A stretch of DNA of 64,000 nucleotides from the NCBI RefSeq assembly GCF_022669015.1, contig NZ_JAKKSL010000001.1, forward strand, positions 664,059 through 728,058. Direction: 5' to 3'. The DNA comes from Colwellia maritima. GTDB lineage: Bacteria; Pseudomonadota; Gammaproteobacteria; Enterobacterales; Alteromonadaceae. Positions 39,089 through 48,526 of this stretch are shown one piece after another. Every line of letters begins with the position of its first letter. Within the stretch, counting starts at the first letter, position 1. Made by a program: the position numbers and the translations under genes. Under the pieces are notes generated by a model. The model did no database searches. It was not told the DNA's origin and worked only from the letters and a program-made list of their open reading frames with translations.

Positions 39089-40234
39089 ATGGGAAAACGC
39101 GTTTTCATCAATAATATTTCAGCATTTCTTCCAAATGACAAAGTGTCTAATGCTGAAATGGAAGATATAATTGGTAAAATTTCAGGCAAGAAATCTAGAG
39201 CAAAGTCAGTAATATTACGTAGCAACGGCATTAAATCACGTTATTACGCTATTGATAAAATCACAGGTGAGTTTAATTATACTAACGCTGCTTTAGCTGC
39301 GAATGCGGTTCAAGGGTTATTTAAGCATGAAGACGAATTAAACAACATTGATTGCTTAGTTGCTAGTACCTCAATGGCAGACCAAATCATGCCAAATCAT
39401 GCCGTTATGGTTCATGGTGAATTAAAAAACCCTCCTTGTGAAGTTGTATCAACAGCGGGTATTTGTTTGTGTGGTCTTACGGCACTTAAATATGCTTTTT
39501 TAAATATTAAAGCGGGTGAAAGTCATCGCAGTGTTGTTGTAGCAAGTGAATTGGCTTCAAGTATTATGCGATCGGAAAGATTTGAAGCTGAGAGTGAGTA
39601 TAAATTGGCGCAATTAGATCAAAAGCCGGAAATTGCCTTTGAAAAAGACTTTTTGCGTTGGATGTTATCAGATGGCGCCGGCTCTGCACTTTTGTCTGAT
39701 GAACCCAATGTGGATAAGTTATCCCTTGAAATAGATTGGATTGAAACCCTCTCTTTTGCCGATCAAATGGAACCTTGTATGTATGCAGGTGCCGACAAAG
39801 TAGAAGGCCGTTTACAGGGGTGGATGAGGTTTAATGATGATGAACGATCGCAGCAATCTATTATGTCGGTTAAACAAGATGTCAAAATATTAAATGAAAA
39901 TATTGTATCGATAACTGTAGAAAAAGCACTATCTAAAATAGCGGCTAAACGTGCCATTAAACCAGAAGATTTCACTTATTTTCTGCCCCATTATTCTTCA
40001 ACCTATTTTCGCGAAAAACTGTTTGACGGACTTGAAAATATTGGCTTTAGCATACCTTATGACAAATGGTTTACCAATTTAACAGCCAAGGGTAATACAG
40101 GGTCTGCCTCTATATTTATTATGTTGGAAGAGCTATTTAATTCAGGTCGATTAAAATCGGGAGATAAGTTATTGTGTTATGTACCCGAAAGTGGACGGTT
40201 TTCTAGTGGGTTTATGCAATTAACTGTATGCTAA
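39089..40234 (+). CDS. darB: DarB-like beta-ketoacyl-ACP synthase III
   Basis: 381 residues, KAS III fold. Catalytic Cys126 in STAGICLCGLTALKYAF, His in FLPHYSSTYFREKL and Asn in LTAKGNTGSASIFIM complete the KAS III triad. In dialkylresorcinol pathways DarB makes the ACP-bound intermediate that DarA condenses. It follows darA and precedes a small unknown gene and a BtrH-like gene, an order also seen in flexirubin-type clusters. The frame is intact. Confidence 0.82.
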   Translation: MGKRVFINNISAFLPNDKVSNAEMEDIIGKISGKKSRAKSVILRSNGIKSRYYAIDKITGEFNYTNAALAANAVQGLFKHEDELNNIDCLVASTSMADQIMPNHAVMVHGELKNPPCEVVSTAGICLCGLTALKYAFLNIKAGESHRSVVVASELASSIMRSERFEAESEYKLAQLDQKPEIAFEKDFLRWMLSDGAGSALLSDEPNVDKLSLEIDWIETLSFADQMEPCMYAGADKVEGRLQGWMRFNDDERSQQSIMSVKQDVKILNENIVSITVEKALSKIAAKRAIKPEDFTYFLPHYSSTYFREKLFDGLENIGFSIPYDKWFTNLTAKGNTGSASIFIMLEELFNSGRLKSGDKLLCYVPESGRFSSGFMQLTVC

Positions 40235-40262
40235 TTAACAACATTGTAACGAGCATTATTTT

Positions 40263-40667
40263 ATGAAAAAAGAGCAAGTACCACAAGATAGCTGCAAATC
40301 CTACGATGGTCATAAAAAGCTTATTTATGCCGTGGATGAAAATGGCCATTATCAAGGCGTACAATCGTCAGGATGGGAAGTGGAAGGTTTTGCCACTGAA
40401 ATGGCTGTTCAAGCACTTGATGAGCAATTAAACGATATGAAAAAAGCGCTTTTAGCGGGCACAGTATCTCCCATTGCCTATTATTTACCCCTATATCGGT
40501 TTGATTTAATGTCGCTTGCTCATGCTTCTGGTTTTTTTCAATGGCAAATTAAGCGCCACATGAAGCCAGAAATCTTTGCTAAGTTATCAGACAAAAAATT
40601 AACTAAATATTGTGAAGCATTTAATATCTCACTTGAAGACTTAAAACAACCGGTTATTAAAGAATGA
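40263..40667 (+). CDS. small conserved protein of the DAR block, unknown function
   Basis: 134 residues. It is soluble, with no signal peptide and no ACP-type DSL motif, so it is not the missing DarC carrier protein. Recognisable stretches: KLIYAVDENGHYQGVQSSGW then EVEGFATEMAVQALDEQLND, and SPIAYYLPLYRFDLMSLAHA then SGFFQWQIKRH. It overlaps the BtrH-like gene by 4 bases, implying tight coupling. Proteins of this kind accompany BtrH-like genes in aryl polyene/flexirubin clusters from memory of such loci; I cannot assign a role. Confidence 0.65.
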   Translation: MKKEQVPQDSCKSYDGHKKLIYAVDENGHYQGVQSSGWEVEGFATEMAVQALDEQLNDMKKALLAGTVSPIAYYLPLYRFDLMSLAHASGFFQWQIKRHMKPEIFAKLSDKKLTKYCEAFNISLEDLKQPVIKE

Positions 40668-41668
40668 AAGCAATTGAAAATAAAATAAGCCATAAACAAT
40701 CATCTCATTGTGAATCTGGCGTTGTAGCCAATATGCTTAATTCTCAAGGAATGAACCTATCCGAGCCAATGGTTTTTGGTTTATCCTCAGCGTTAACCTT
40801 TGTTTATCTTCCTATTGTTAAGGTGGGGGGGTTACCGCTTATTGCTTATAGAATGCCACCAAAATCTATTATTTCTTCTGTTTGCAAAAAGTTAAACGTA
40901 AAAGTTAACTCACAAAAATTTTCAAATCCTGAAGCAGGCATGAAGGCGCTAGACAAGGCCTTAAGCGAAGGCAAGTTGGTGGGCTTACAAACGTCTGTTT
41001 ATTGGTTACCTTATTTTCCTGAAGATATGCGTTTTCAATTTAATGCCCATAACTTAACGGTTTACGGTAAAAATGAACAAGGAGATTATTTAATTAGTGA
41101 TCCTGTTTTTGAAGACGTGGTGACTTGCCCTGCAGATGATTTAAAACGCGCTCGTTTTGCCAAAGGGGTGTTAGCGGCTAAAGGGTTAATGTATGAAATG
41201 ACCTTACCAACGGTTGAGGTTGATTTAGCGCCACAGATTAAAAGTAGCATTAAGAAAACAGCTAAAATGATGAATGGTTTGTTATTACCTTTTTTTGGTA
41301 ATAAAGGTATTAGACACCTAGTTAAAAAAATCAAAACACTCAAAGATAAACCCCATAAAGACGCCGCCATGTTTCTAGGGAATATCGTGCGAATGCAAGA
41401 AGAAATAGGGACAGGAGGCGCAGGGTTCCGTTTTATGTTCGCTAGCTTCTTGGACGAAGCCGCATCATATCTTAAGGATGATACCTTATTCGAAATTTCT
41501 ACATTCACCACCGAAATTGGTGACTTATGGCGTGAGTTTGCGATGAAATCAGTATTGTTTTGTAAAAACAGAAAAAATGTAACGATAGATGATGTTGCCG
41601 CTAGCCTCGAACTTTGTGCTGAGCAAGAAGCAATATTACGTTCAAAATTATTACAATGGAGTAAATAG
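40664..41668 (+). CDS. BtrH-like acyltransferase (BtrH N-terminal domain plus DUF4872-like C-terminus)
   Basis: 334 residues. The N-terminal cysteine-peptidase-like domain has HCESGVVANMLNSQGMNLSE (candidate Cys) and FNAHNLTVYGKNEQGDYLIS then DPV (candidate His and Asp), the layout of BtrH. BtrH of butirosin biosynthesis moves an ACP-bound acyl chain onto an amine. Here, between DarB and a ketoreductase, it is a good candidate to transfer the polyene acyl chain from ACP onto the dialkylresorcinol or another acceptor. The C-terminal half is helical. The frame is intact and the next gene starts 3 bases later. Confidence 0.78.
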   Translation: MKAIENKISHKQSSHCESGVVANMLNSQGMNLSEPMVFGLSSALTFVYLPIVKVGGLPLIAYRMPPKSIISSVCKKLNVKVNSQKFSNPEAGMKALDKALSEGKLVGLQTSVYWLPYFPEDMRFQFNAHNLTVYGKNEQGDYLISDPVFEDVVTCPADDLKRARFAKGVLAAKGLMYEMTLPTVEVDLAPQIKSSIKKTAKMMNGLLLPFFGNKGIRHLVKKIKTLKDKPHKDAAMFLGNIVRMQEEIGTGGAGFRFMFASFLDEAASYLKDDTLFEISTFTTEIGDLWREFAMKSVLFCKNRKNVTIDDVAASLELCAEQEAILRSKLLQWSK

Positions 41669-41671
41669 GAT

Positions 41672-42397
41672 ATGAATCGCCGTGTTTTAGTAACAGGTTC
41701 CAGTAAAGGTATAGGTAAAGCCATTGCCATAAAACTGGCTGAAATGGGGTTCGACATTTGTCTTCATTGTCGTGCTGACATGACAAGTGCAGAACAAGTA
41801 GCGCAAGATATTACCACCAAAGGTGTACAAGCCACTATTGTACAATTTGATGCGGCTGATAGAGAAGGCACGAAAAAAGCATTGGAAACACATATTGCAG
41901 ACTATGGCCACTTTTACGGCATAGTGTGTAATGCAGGAATATCTGCCGATACCGCTTTTCCTGCCATGACTAGTGCTGAGTGGGACAGTGTTATTCATAC
42001 TAATTTAGATGGTTTTTATAATGTATTGCATCCGTTAGTGATGCCAATGGTAAGCGCGAGAAAAGGCGGGCGAATTATTACTATTTCGTCACTCTCGGGG
42101 GAAATAGGCAACCGAGGGCAAGTCAATTATAGTGCCTCCAAAGCAGGGATTATTGGCGCAACTAAAGCCCTTGCCCTTGAACTGGCTAAACGAAAAATCA
42201 CCGTAAATTGTGTTGCACCAGGCTTAATTGAAACAGAAATGACAGACGAGCTGCCTATTGCCGATTTAAAAAACATGATCCCATTAAGACGAATGGGTAA
42301 ACCTGATGAAGTTGCTAGTGCGGTGGCTTTTTTAATGTCTGATGGGGCAAGCTATATTACTCGGCAAGTAATCTCGGTAAACGGTGGCATTGCGTAA
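41672..42397 (+). CDS. apeQ: 3-oxoacyl-ACP reductase, FabG/ApeQ-like
   Basis: 241 residues, short-chain dehydrogenase. Cofactor motif VLVTGSSKGIGKAIA, NAG motif in IVCNAGISADTAF, catalytic Ser in ITISSLSGEIG, and Tyr153/Lys157 in VNYSASKAG. In aryl polyene clusters the ketoreductase ApeQ usually sits between apeP and apeR; that slot is empty here, so this gene most likely supplies the reduction step for polyene elongation. The frame is intact. Confidence 0.88.
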   Translation: MNRRVLVTGSSKGIGKAIAIKLAEMGFDICLHCRADMTSAEQVAQDITTKGVQATIVQFDAADREGTKKALETHIADYGHFYGIVCNAGISADTAFPAMTSAEWDSVIHTNLDGFYNVLHPLVMPMVSARKGGRIITISSLSGEIGNRGQVNYSASKAGIIGATKALALELAKRKITVNCVAPGLIETEMTDELPIADLKNMIPLRRMGKPDEVASAVAFLMSDGASYITRQVISVNGGIA

Positions 42398-42400
42398 CCA

Positions 42401-43273
42401 TTGAAACAATACAAAGCGTTTATATTCTTCTTACTATTTGCTGCTCAAACGATATCAGCAAACGAACAGGCACAACCAGAAGAGCATAACGCTAACGCGA
42501 ATATAAATACGCAGAAACGTGAGAATACCGCCCATTACTCAATAGGATTTGGGGTATCAATGATGACCATTGATGATTATATTGGCGCTGACGAATCGCG
42601 TTTTTATCTTATCCCTACGCCCTATATATATTATCAAAATGATTCGGTTGTTATTGACCGAAATGCATTTGAAGGGGATTTATTTAATAGTGAAAAATGG
42701 CATTTGGCATTGGATGCAGCGGGATCTATTCCTGTTGATAGCGATAGAAACAAAACCCGACAAGGTATGGACGATTTAGACTGGGTTGGTGAATTAGGCC
42801 CTTCGTTAGAATACTATTTCGCGGGTAATAGCCGCTCACAAAACCGTACTTTTATTGACTTTTCTGTACGAAAAGCGGTTCATACTGATTTTAAAAAAAT
42901 TGCTGATGCGGGATGGACTAGCCAAATTAGTGTGAACAACAAATACCAATTTAACACTGATATCTTTGGGGGAAAAACCATTATAGATACCTCAGTGGCA
43001 ACATTATTTTATTCTGATAAATATGCTCAATATTTTTATTCTGTAGCACCTGATGAAGTATCAGCAGAGAGAGCACAATACAGTGCTGAAGGGGGCTATG
43101 CAGGTGTTAGAGTATCATTCGGCGGTACGTGGCGGCGAAAGAACATTTGGCTTGGTTTGTTTACCCGTTATACCCACCTGAACAATACATCCTTTGACGA
43201 CAGCCCGTTAATAAAGTCAAACACAAATTTATTAATAGGCCTCTCTGTGTCCTATATATTTATGGAAAAGTAA
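42401..43273 (+). CDS. MipA/OmpV-family outer-membrane protein
   Basis: 290 residues. Signal peptide (KQYKAFIFFLLFAAQTISAN) from a TTG start three bases after the ketoreductase stop, then a beta-barrel-type sequence: SIGFGVSMMTIDDYIGADES, YLIPTPYIYYQNDSVVIDRN and the terminal YIFMEK pattern, as in MipA/OmpV. Its placement within the pigment operon suggests a role in housing or inserting the pigment in the outer membrane, but that is inference. Confidence 0.8.
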   Translation: MKQYKAFIFFLLFAAQTISANEQAQPEEHNANANINTQKRENTAHYSIGFGVSMMTIDDYIGADESRFYLIPTPYIYYQNDSVVIDRNAFEGDLFNSEKWHLALDAAGSIPVDSDRNKTRQGMDDLDWVGELGPSLEYYFAGNSRSQNRTFIDFSVRKAVHTDFKKIADAGWTSQISVNNKYQFNTDIFGGKTIIDTSVATLFYSDKYAQYFYSVAPDEVSAERAQYSAEGGYAGVRVSFGGTWRRKNIWLGLFTRYTHLNNTSFDDSPLIKSNTNLLIGLSVSYIFMEK

Positions 43274-43314
43274 AACAATCAAAATATAACCCTATAGAAA
43301 TGGATGAAAAATAA

Positions 43315-44415
43315 ATGATTCAATTACCTCAACAGGATGAACTATCGGCAATAGAAGCTAAGTCGATGGCACAGCATATCGCCTTTTCGCCCTATATTTT
43401 CCAAGCAACAGTGGCAATGAAAGAACTTGGTATTTTACAGTTTATTGATAAATATAGACGTAAAGGCGTGCTGTTAAGTGACATTGTTAAAGCCGTAGGG
43501 GTAAGTGAATACGGTGTCAGCGTTTTGTTAGACTTTGCGCTGACCTGTGGTTTAGTGACTGTTGTAGCAGATGAAGAGGATGATCAAAAGAACTTAGCTC
43601 GTTATAGCTTAACCAAGGTTGCTTTTTTTCTTCTACACGACGAAATGTCAGTAGTAAATTTTGAGTTTACTCAGCATTTTGGTTATCAAGGTTTAGCCAA
43701 ACTTACTGAGTCAATTAAAACAGGTAAACCAGAAGGGTTAAAAGTGTTTGGCAATTGGGAAACGCTTTATCCGCACCTTGCTGAATTACCTGACCAAATT
43801 AGAGAAAGTTGGTTTTCATTTGATCATTTTTACTCGGATCACGCCTTTGATGAAATTCTGCCAATAATCTTTGAGTCTAAACCAAAACATATTGTTGATA
43901 TTGGGGGAAATACGGGGCGATTTACCACTAAGTGTTTACAATATAATGGCGAAGTACACATGACTATTATGGACTTGCCGCCTCAATTAGCTAAAGCAAG
44001 CCAAAACATAGCTGTTCTTGGTTTAGCTGAACGTTTTCACCAATTTCCTTGTGACATGTTAGATCCTAAACAGGTACTCGCGGAAAAGGCAGACATCTAT
44101 TGGATGAGCCAGTTTTTGGATTGTTTCTCCGAACCTCAAATTAAAATCATATTATCAAACATTGCTAACGGTATTACGAGCAAACAAAAAGTATTTATTT
44201 TAGAAACTTTTTGGGACGCACAACAGTTTGATGCTGCCGCCTTTAGTTTAAATGCCACCTCGCTATATTTTACCTGCTTTGCTAATGGTAATAGTCGTAT
44301 GTACGCAGCAGATAAATTTATGGCCTTGGTAGAAGCAAGTGGCTTAGCCATTGAAAAACGTATTGATAATATTGGCCTAGGTCACAGTTTGTTAATTTGC
44401 AGTAAAGTGACTTAA
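43315..44415 (+). CDS. SAM-dependent O-methyltransferase-like protein
   Basis: 366 residues with the two-part layout of small-molecule O-methyltransferases. The N-terminal winged-helix dimerisation domain contains LGILQFIDKYRRKGVLLSDI and VGVSEYGVSVLLDFALTCGL. The C-terminal Rossmann domain has KHIVDIGGNTGRF (motif I) and MTIMDLPPQLAKASQN. It is the last gene of the DAR block and is followed by a strong terminator. It would methylate a phenol of the resorcinol or aryl head. The frame is intact. Confidence 0.84.
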   Translation: MIQLPQQDELSAIEAKSMAQHIAFSPYIFQATVAMKELGILQFIDKYRRKGVLLSDIVKAVGVSEYGVSVLLDFALTCGLVTVVADEEDDQKNLARYSLTKVAFFLLHDEMSVVNFEFTQHFGYQGLAKLTESIKTGKPEGLKVFGNWETLYPHLAELPDQIRESWFSFDHFYSDHAFDEILPIIFESKPKHIVDIGGNTGRFTTKCLQYNGEVHMTIMDLPPQLAKASQNIAVLGLAERFHQFPCDMLDPKQVLAEKADIYWMSQFLDCFSEPQIKIILSNIANGITSKQKVFILETFWDAQQFDAAAFSLNATSLYFTCFANGNSRMYAADKFMALVEASGLAIEKRIDNIGLGHSLLICSKVT

Positions 44416-44463
44416 GTAGAGCTGAGCATAACTGAGTATAGGTTAGCACTTGGTATTAACAAT

Positions 44464-44496
44464 AAAAAAACCACTCAATTTCACGAGTGGTTTTTT
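44464..44496. terminator. bidirectional terminator between the DAR block and mscS
   Basis: AAAAAACCACTC and GAGTGGTTTTTT form a strong hairpin with an 8-base loop and T-runs on both sides, serving both converging transcripts. Confidence 0.9.
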
Positions 44497-44520
44497 ACTA
44501 AAACAGGATATAAAAACTAA

Positions 44521-45336
44521 TTAATCGTTTTTGTGTACGTGAACATCCATTTGTGGGAATGGGATATTTAAACCTTCACTTTCAAACGTTTTATATACTT
44601 TTTCATTTAAATCAAAGTATACACCCCAGTAATCAGCGGCGTTAACCCATGCTCTAACCGCAAAGTTTACTGAGCTGTCTGCTAAGGCAGAAACGGCAAT
44701 GAATAATTCCGGATCTTTTAAAATACGTGAATCTTCATCACATAAACGCTTGATTACTTCACGAGCTTTGTCGGCGTCATCGCCGTAAGCAATACCAATA
44801 GTCCAGTCAACACGTCTTGTAGCTTCGGTTGAATAATTAACCATTGAAGATGTTGATAAGCCACCATTAGGAATGATGATAGTTTTATTATCAGGCGTTT
44901 TCATAATGGTATTGAAAATTTGTATTTGATCTACCTTACCAGTATAACCCTGCGCTTCAATGACATCACCAATTTTGAATGGTTTGAAGATAAGGATCAT
45001 CACACCACCCGCAAAATTTTGTAATGTACCTGATAAAGCCATACCTACGGCTAAACCTGCAGCACCAAGAATGGCGATAAAGGAGGTCATTTCAATGCCT
45101 AACATACCAAGAACGGTAATAACCAAGATAACTTTCAATAAACCATTTATAATGCCGGTTAAAAAAGGCATTAAGGATGGATCGGTTCCACCTTTTTCTA
45201 ACGCTTTTTTGGCGCCACTACCAATAGCTTTAATAATCCGACCACCAATGATCCATACGGCTATGGCTCCAACAAGTTTTGGGCCGTAAAACAAAGTCAT
45301 CTCAGTGACTCGATTCATAATTTCTTCTGTATTCAT
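44521..45336 (-). CDS. mscS: small-conductance mechanosensitive channel MscS
   Basis: 271 residues, close to E. coli MscS. Three N-terminal membrane helices; the pore helix contains AAGLAVGMALSGTLQNFAGG then VMILIFKPFKIGDVIEAQGY, the MscS family signature. A cytoplasmic beta and mixed domain follows (IIIPNGGLSTSSMVNYS), ending MDVHVHKND. It protects against hypo-osmotic shock. It converges on the DAR block at the shared terminator. Confidence 0.93.
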   Translation of the reverse strand: MNTEEIMNRVTEMTLFYGPKLVGAIAVWIIGGRIIKAIGSGAKKALEKGGTDPSLMPFLTGIINGLLKVILVITVLGMLGIEMTSFIAILGAAGLAVGMALSGTLQNFAGGVMILIFKPFKIGDVIEAQGYTGKVDQIQIFNTIMKTPDNKTIIIPNGGLSTSSMVNYSTEATRRVDWTIGIAYGDDADKAREVIKRLCDEDSRILKDPELFIAVSALADSSVNFAVRAWVNAADYWGVYFDLNEKVYKTFESEGLNIPFPQMDVHVHKND

Positions 45337-45662
45337 ATTAATTCCCTGATTTATTCATAGTGATAAAAAAATGCGCTTAAAGGCTAGTATGCAACACCTA
45401 ATAATTCTTGTAAAAACTTCTCTTGATTACTCATTACAAGTTGATAGTCACACTACTGAATATAAGACATAAATCACGATAATACATAAAAATGTCGATG
45501 ATTGCAGTAGCTAGTATGAAATACTTATCGTATCAATGTGATATTTATCACATAAAATAGGGAAGATCTAATTATTTTTACTTTCTTCTTGTATATGTTT
45601 AACAATGGCCTATTTACTTAGGTATACTTGAATTTACGAAACGGACTAATTAAGCTTTTAAA
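45337..45662. other. intergenic region between mscS and a secreted protein
   Basis: About 325 bases holding the divergent promoters of mscS and the gene at 45663, plus the CRP-like site at 45537-45552. No additional gene or RNA seen. Confidence 0.5.
45537..45552. promoter_or_regulatory. CRP-like binding site
   Basis: TGTGA-TATTTA-TCACA is a perfect match to the CRP consensus TGTGA-N6-TCACA, with A/T-rich flanks. It lies 111 bases upstream of the gene at 45663, consistent with class I activation of that gene. Confidence 0.65.
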
Positions 45663-46148
45663 ATGAAAATCATTATTCTATCTTTTCTTATTTTTTGTCA
45701 CTTTAATCTAGCCTGTGCCCAAGCACCGCAAACTAAGTCAACGGATGAGTTAGCTCAACATAATGCTTGGTTAAAACAAAAATTTAGTGAACAACATCAA
45801 AATCTTATACCAAAAGTAGCAGTAGCCGATATGCTTTTTTCATGTAATCAAGCGCGAAAAATTGAACCTGTTAACTATAAAATTAATGATCTTATTTTAC
45901 GTATGGACAAAAACCGCTTAGCAGAGAAGTTAATCCGTTGTCTCGATAATGACAGCATGAAATCAGACATTGCGCTAAATTTTGGTCTGTTAGGCTGCTT
46001 CGAGGATCAATTAGTCCACTTACCTGATATCGAACGCAAACAAAAAATGGATTTAGTAAAAAAAACCATTCATGACTTACCACACAACGAACGTAAAAAA
46101 AGTTTTACCCAATGTGTGTCAGCCCAAGCAATTAATTATTTACAATAG
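45663..46148 (+). CDS. secreted protein of unknown function
   Basis: 161 residues with a signal peptide cleaved near ACAQA (IIILSFLIFCHFNLACAQ). The mature protein is helical, with four cysteines (MLFSCNQARKI, LIRCLDNDS, GLLGCFEDQL, FTQCVSAQ) that could form two disulfides. No family recognised. It has a CRP-like site upstream and its own transcription unit. Confidence 0.7.
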   Translation: MKIIILSFLIFCHFNLACAQAPQTKSTDELAQHNAWLKQKFSEQHQNLIPKVAVADMLFSCNQARKIEPVNYKINDLILRMDKNRLAEKLIRCLDNDSMKSDIALNFGLLGCFEDQLVHLPDIERKQKMDLVKKTIHDLPHNERKKSFTQCVSAQAINYLQ

Positions 46149-46325
46149 CGATGTAACATTGGAATTAGCTGAATTTAGTTTACGTATGGCTAAATAACTA
46201 ATGTCTCAGCTATATTCATAAATTGTAACAAATGGTGGACACATTTACTAATCGCTCTTTTGAATTCATTGCTATATCGCTTATAGTAATTTCTATAATC
46301 AAAGTAAAATGATGGTGAAAATAAA

Positions 46326-47048
46326 ATGCCCCAAGAAACTCAAAAAATTTTAGTTGTAGATGATGATATGCGTTTACGCTCGTTATTGGAACGTTACTTG
46401 GTTGAACAAGGGTTCACCGTGCGTAGTGCTGCTAATTCAGAACAAATGGATAGGTTACTTGAACGAGAGAACTTTCATTTGTTAGTACTCGATTTGATGT
46501 TACCAGGTGAAGACGGTTTATCAATTTGCCGTCGTTTACGTCAACAAAACAATAGTATTCCTATTGTAATGTTGACAGCTAAAGGCGATGAGGTTGACCG
46601 AATTATTGGTTTGGAAATTGGCGCTGATGATTATATGCCTAAACCCTTTAACCCAAGAGAGTTATTAGCGCGTATAAAAGCGGTATTGCGCCGTAGAGTA
46701 CAAGAAGCACCTGGCGCACCTTCTATGGCAGAAAGCAACATAGTCTTTGGCGAGTATGAACTTAACTTGGCAACTCGTGAAATGGTTAAAGGTGACGTTA
46801 ATATGCCTTTAACTAGTGGTGAATTTGCCGTATTAAAAGCCTTAGTGACTCATCCTCGCGAGCCATTATCTCGTGATAAATTGATGAATTTAGCACGTGG
46901 TCGCGATTATTCAGCGCTTGAACGTAGTATTGATGTACAAGTATCACGTTTGCGCCGAATGTTAGAACAAGATCCGGCAAAACCTCGCTATTTACAGACG
47001 GTATGGGGGCTAGGCTATGTTTTTGTGCCGGATGGCACATCCGTTTAG
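46326..47048 (+). CDS. ompR: osmolarity response regulator OmpR
   Basis: 240 residues. Receiver domain with ILVVDDDMRLR and phospho-acceptor Asp in LLVLDLMLPGEDG, the Lys in ADDYMPKPFNPREL, then a winged-helix DNA-binding domain (REPLSRDKLMNLARGRDYSA then LERSIDVQVSRLRRM). Followed by its sensor kinase. It controls porin and envelope genes in response to EnvZ. Confidence 0.94.
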   Translation: MPQETQKILVVDDDMRLRSLLERYLVEQGFTVRSAANSEQMDRLLERENFHLLVLDLMLPGEDGLSICRRLRQQNNSIPIVMLTAKGDEVDRIIGLEIGADDYMPKPFNPRELLARIKAVLRRRVQEAPGAPSMAESNIVFGEYELNLATREMVKGDVNMPLTSGEFAVLKALVTHPREPLSRDKLMNLARGRDYSALERSIDVQVSRLRRMLEQDPAKPRYLQTVWGLGYVFVPDGTSV

Positions 47049-47132
47049 TATTATCGGTTGTAGATGGGAATTTAATCTCGTTTTGAACTTGTTTCGTTAC
47101 AAACGAGATTTTTCCTCAGTCGAAGGTTTTTC

Positions 47133-48416
47133 ATGAAAGTATTACCCCGTAGCGCATTTGGACAAACTGTTTTACTTATTGGTTTTTTATTATTTGTAAA
47201 CCAGGTAGTGTCGTATATATCGTTTGCCTTATATGTTATTGAGCCAAATCAGCAGCAAATAAATCAGTTATTAGCCAAACAGATTAGGGTTGTTTTTATT
47301 GACATTAATGATGTGCGCTTAAGCCCGAAAATGGCTGAAGCCTTTCATCATGAAACGGGTATTGGGGTATATAGAGAGCAAGATGCACTTAAATTAGGTT
47401 TAGCGTCTGCAGGTTACTACCCCTATCGCAGTGAGCAAATGTCGGCGTTGTTAGGTGGCCCTGCTGAGGTAAGAATTTCTCAGGGGGATGAATATCTTTT
47501 CTGGATTCGCCCTCCGCAAGCACCTAGTTTGTGGGTTAAAATTCCCTTAATGGGTTTAGAAGAGGCAAACTTTTCACCTCTTGTTTTTTTCCTCGGTATT
47601 ATTGGTGTATTGAGTGTCGCGGGTGGTTGGCTGTTTGTAAGGCAGTTAAATCGACCTTTGAAATCTTTGCAGCGTGCCGCACAAGAAGTAGGGCGAGGTA
47701 ACTTTCCTGAACCTTTAACTGAGCACGGCACATCGGAAATTATGGCGGTAACACAAGCCTTTAATCATATGTCTAAAGGTATAAAACAGTTAGAGAATGA
47801 TCGTAATTTGCTCATGGCCGGTATTTCTCACGATTTAAGAACGCCACTTACTCGTATACGTTTAGCCGAGATGATGTCAGATATTGATGAGTTTTTGAAA
47901 GAAGGCATAGAAAACGATATTGATGATATGAATAATATTATCGATCAATTTATTGATTATCTACGCCATGGCTCTAAAGATAAAGCTGAATTAGGGGATT
48001 TAAATTTACTGGTGGAGGAGGTGCTTAATGTTGAAACACCGGCGAACCGGCATATTATTTTTAACGCCCAAGACTGCCCAGACATTCCGTTACGCTATGT
48101 TGCAATAAAGCGTGCCTTGGCCAATTTAATTCAAAATGCACTGCGATATACACAAGGCGATATTGAAGTTATTACAGGGCATGATAAAGATTATGTTTAC
48201 TTTATTGTGAGTGATGAGGGCGAGGGGATTCCCGATGCTGATATTGAGCGTTTATTTCAACCCTTTACTCAAGGTGATAAAGCCAGGGGCACGGAAGGAA
48301 GTGGTTTAGGGTTAGCGATTATCAAACGTATAGTAGATACCCACGGTGGTCGTGTTGAATTATCAAATAAACCTAGCGGTGGTTTACAAGCGAAAGTTTA
48401 TTTACCCAAGAAGTAA
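47133..48416 (+). CDS. envZ: osmosensor histidine kinase EnvZ
   Basis: 427 residues. Two membrane helices ([40 protein letters not shown]) flank a periplasmic region, followed by a HAMP domain, the H-box [19 protein letters not shown] (phospho-His) and the ATPase domain with [23 protein letters not shown] and [20 protein letters not shown]. Pairs with OmpR. Confidence 0.94.
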   Translation: MKVLPRSAFGQTVLLIGFLLFVNQVVSYISFALYVIEPNQQQINQLLAKQIRVVFIDINDVRLSPKMAEAFHHETGIGVYREQDALKLGLASAGYYPYRSEQMSALLGGPAEVRISQGDEYLFWIRPPQAPSLWVKIPLMGLEEANFSPLVFFLGIIGVLSVAGGWLFVRQLNRPLKSLQRAAQEVGRGNFPEPLTEHGTSEIMAVTQAFNHMSKGIKQLENDRNLLMAGISHDLRTPLTRIRLAEMMSDIDEFLKEGIENDIDDMNNIIDQFIDYLRHGSKDKAELGDLNLLVEEVLNVETPANRHIIFNAQDCPDIPLRYVAIKRALANLIQNALRYTQGDIEVITGHDKDYVYFIVSDEGEGIPDADIERLFQPFTQGDKARGTEGSGLGLAIIKRIVDTHGGRVELSNKPSGGLQAKVYLPKK

Positions 48417-48445
48417 CTAAGAAAAAATTTACCTAAGAAGTAGCT

Positions 48446-48482
48446 AAAAAAAACCACTAACAATATGTTGTTAGTGGTTTTT
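48446..48482. terminator. bidirectional terminator between envZ and pckA
   Basis: AAAAACCACTAACA and TGTTAGTGGTTTTT form a long stem with a short loop and A/T-runs on both sides, suited to stop both converging operons. Confidence 0.9.
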
Positions 48483-48526
48483 GTATTTATAATGGTTACT
48501 AATGCTATGTTTACTAAAGCTGAGGA

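Noticed and set aside
40263-40667. DarC acyl carrier protein
   Set aside because: Its position after darB suggested DarC, but there is no DSL phosphopantetheine motif and the composition is not acidic-helical like an ACP.
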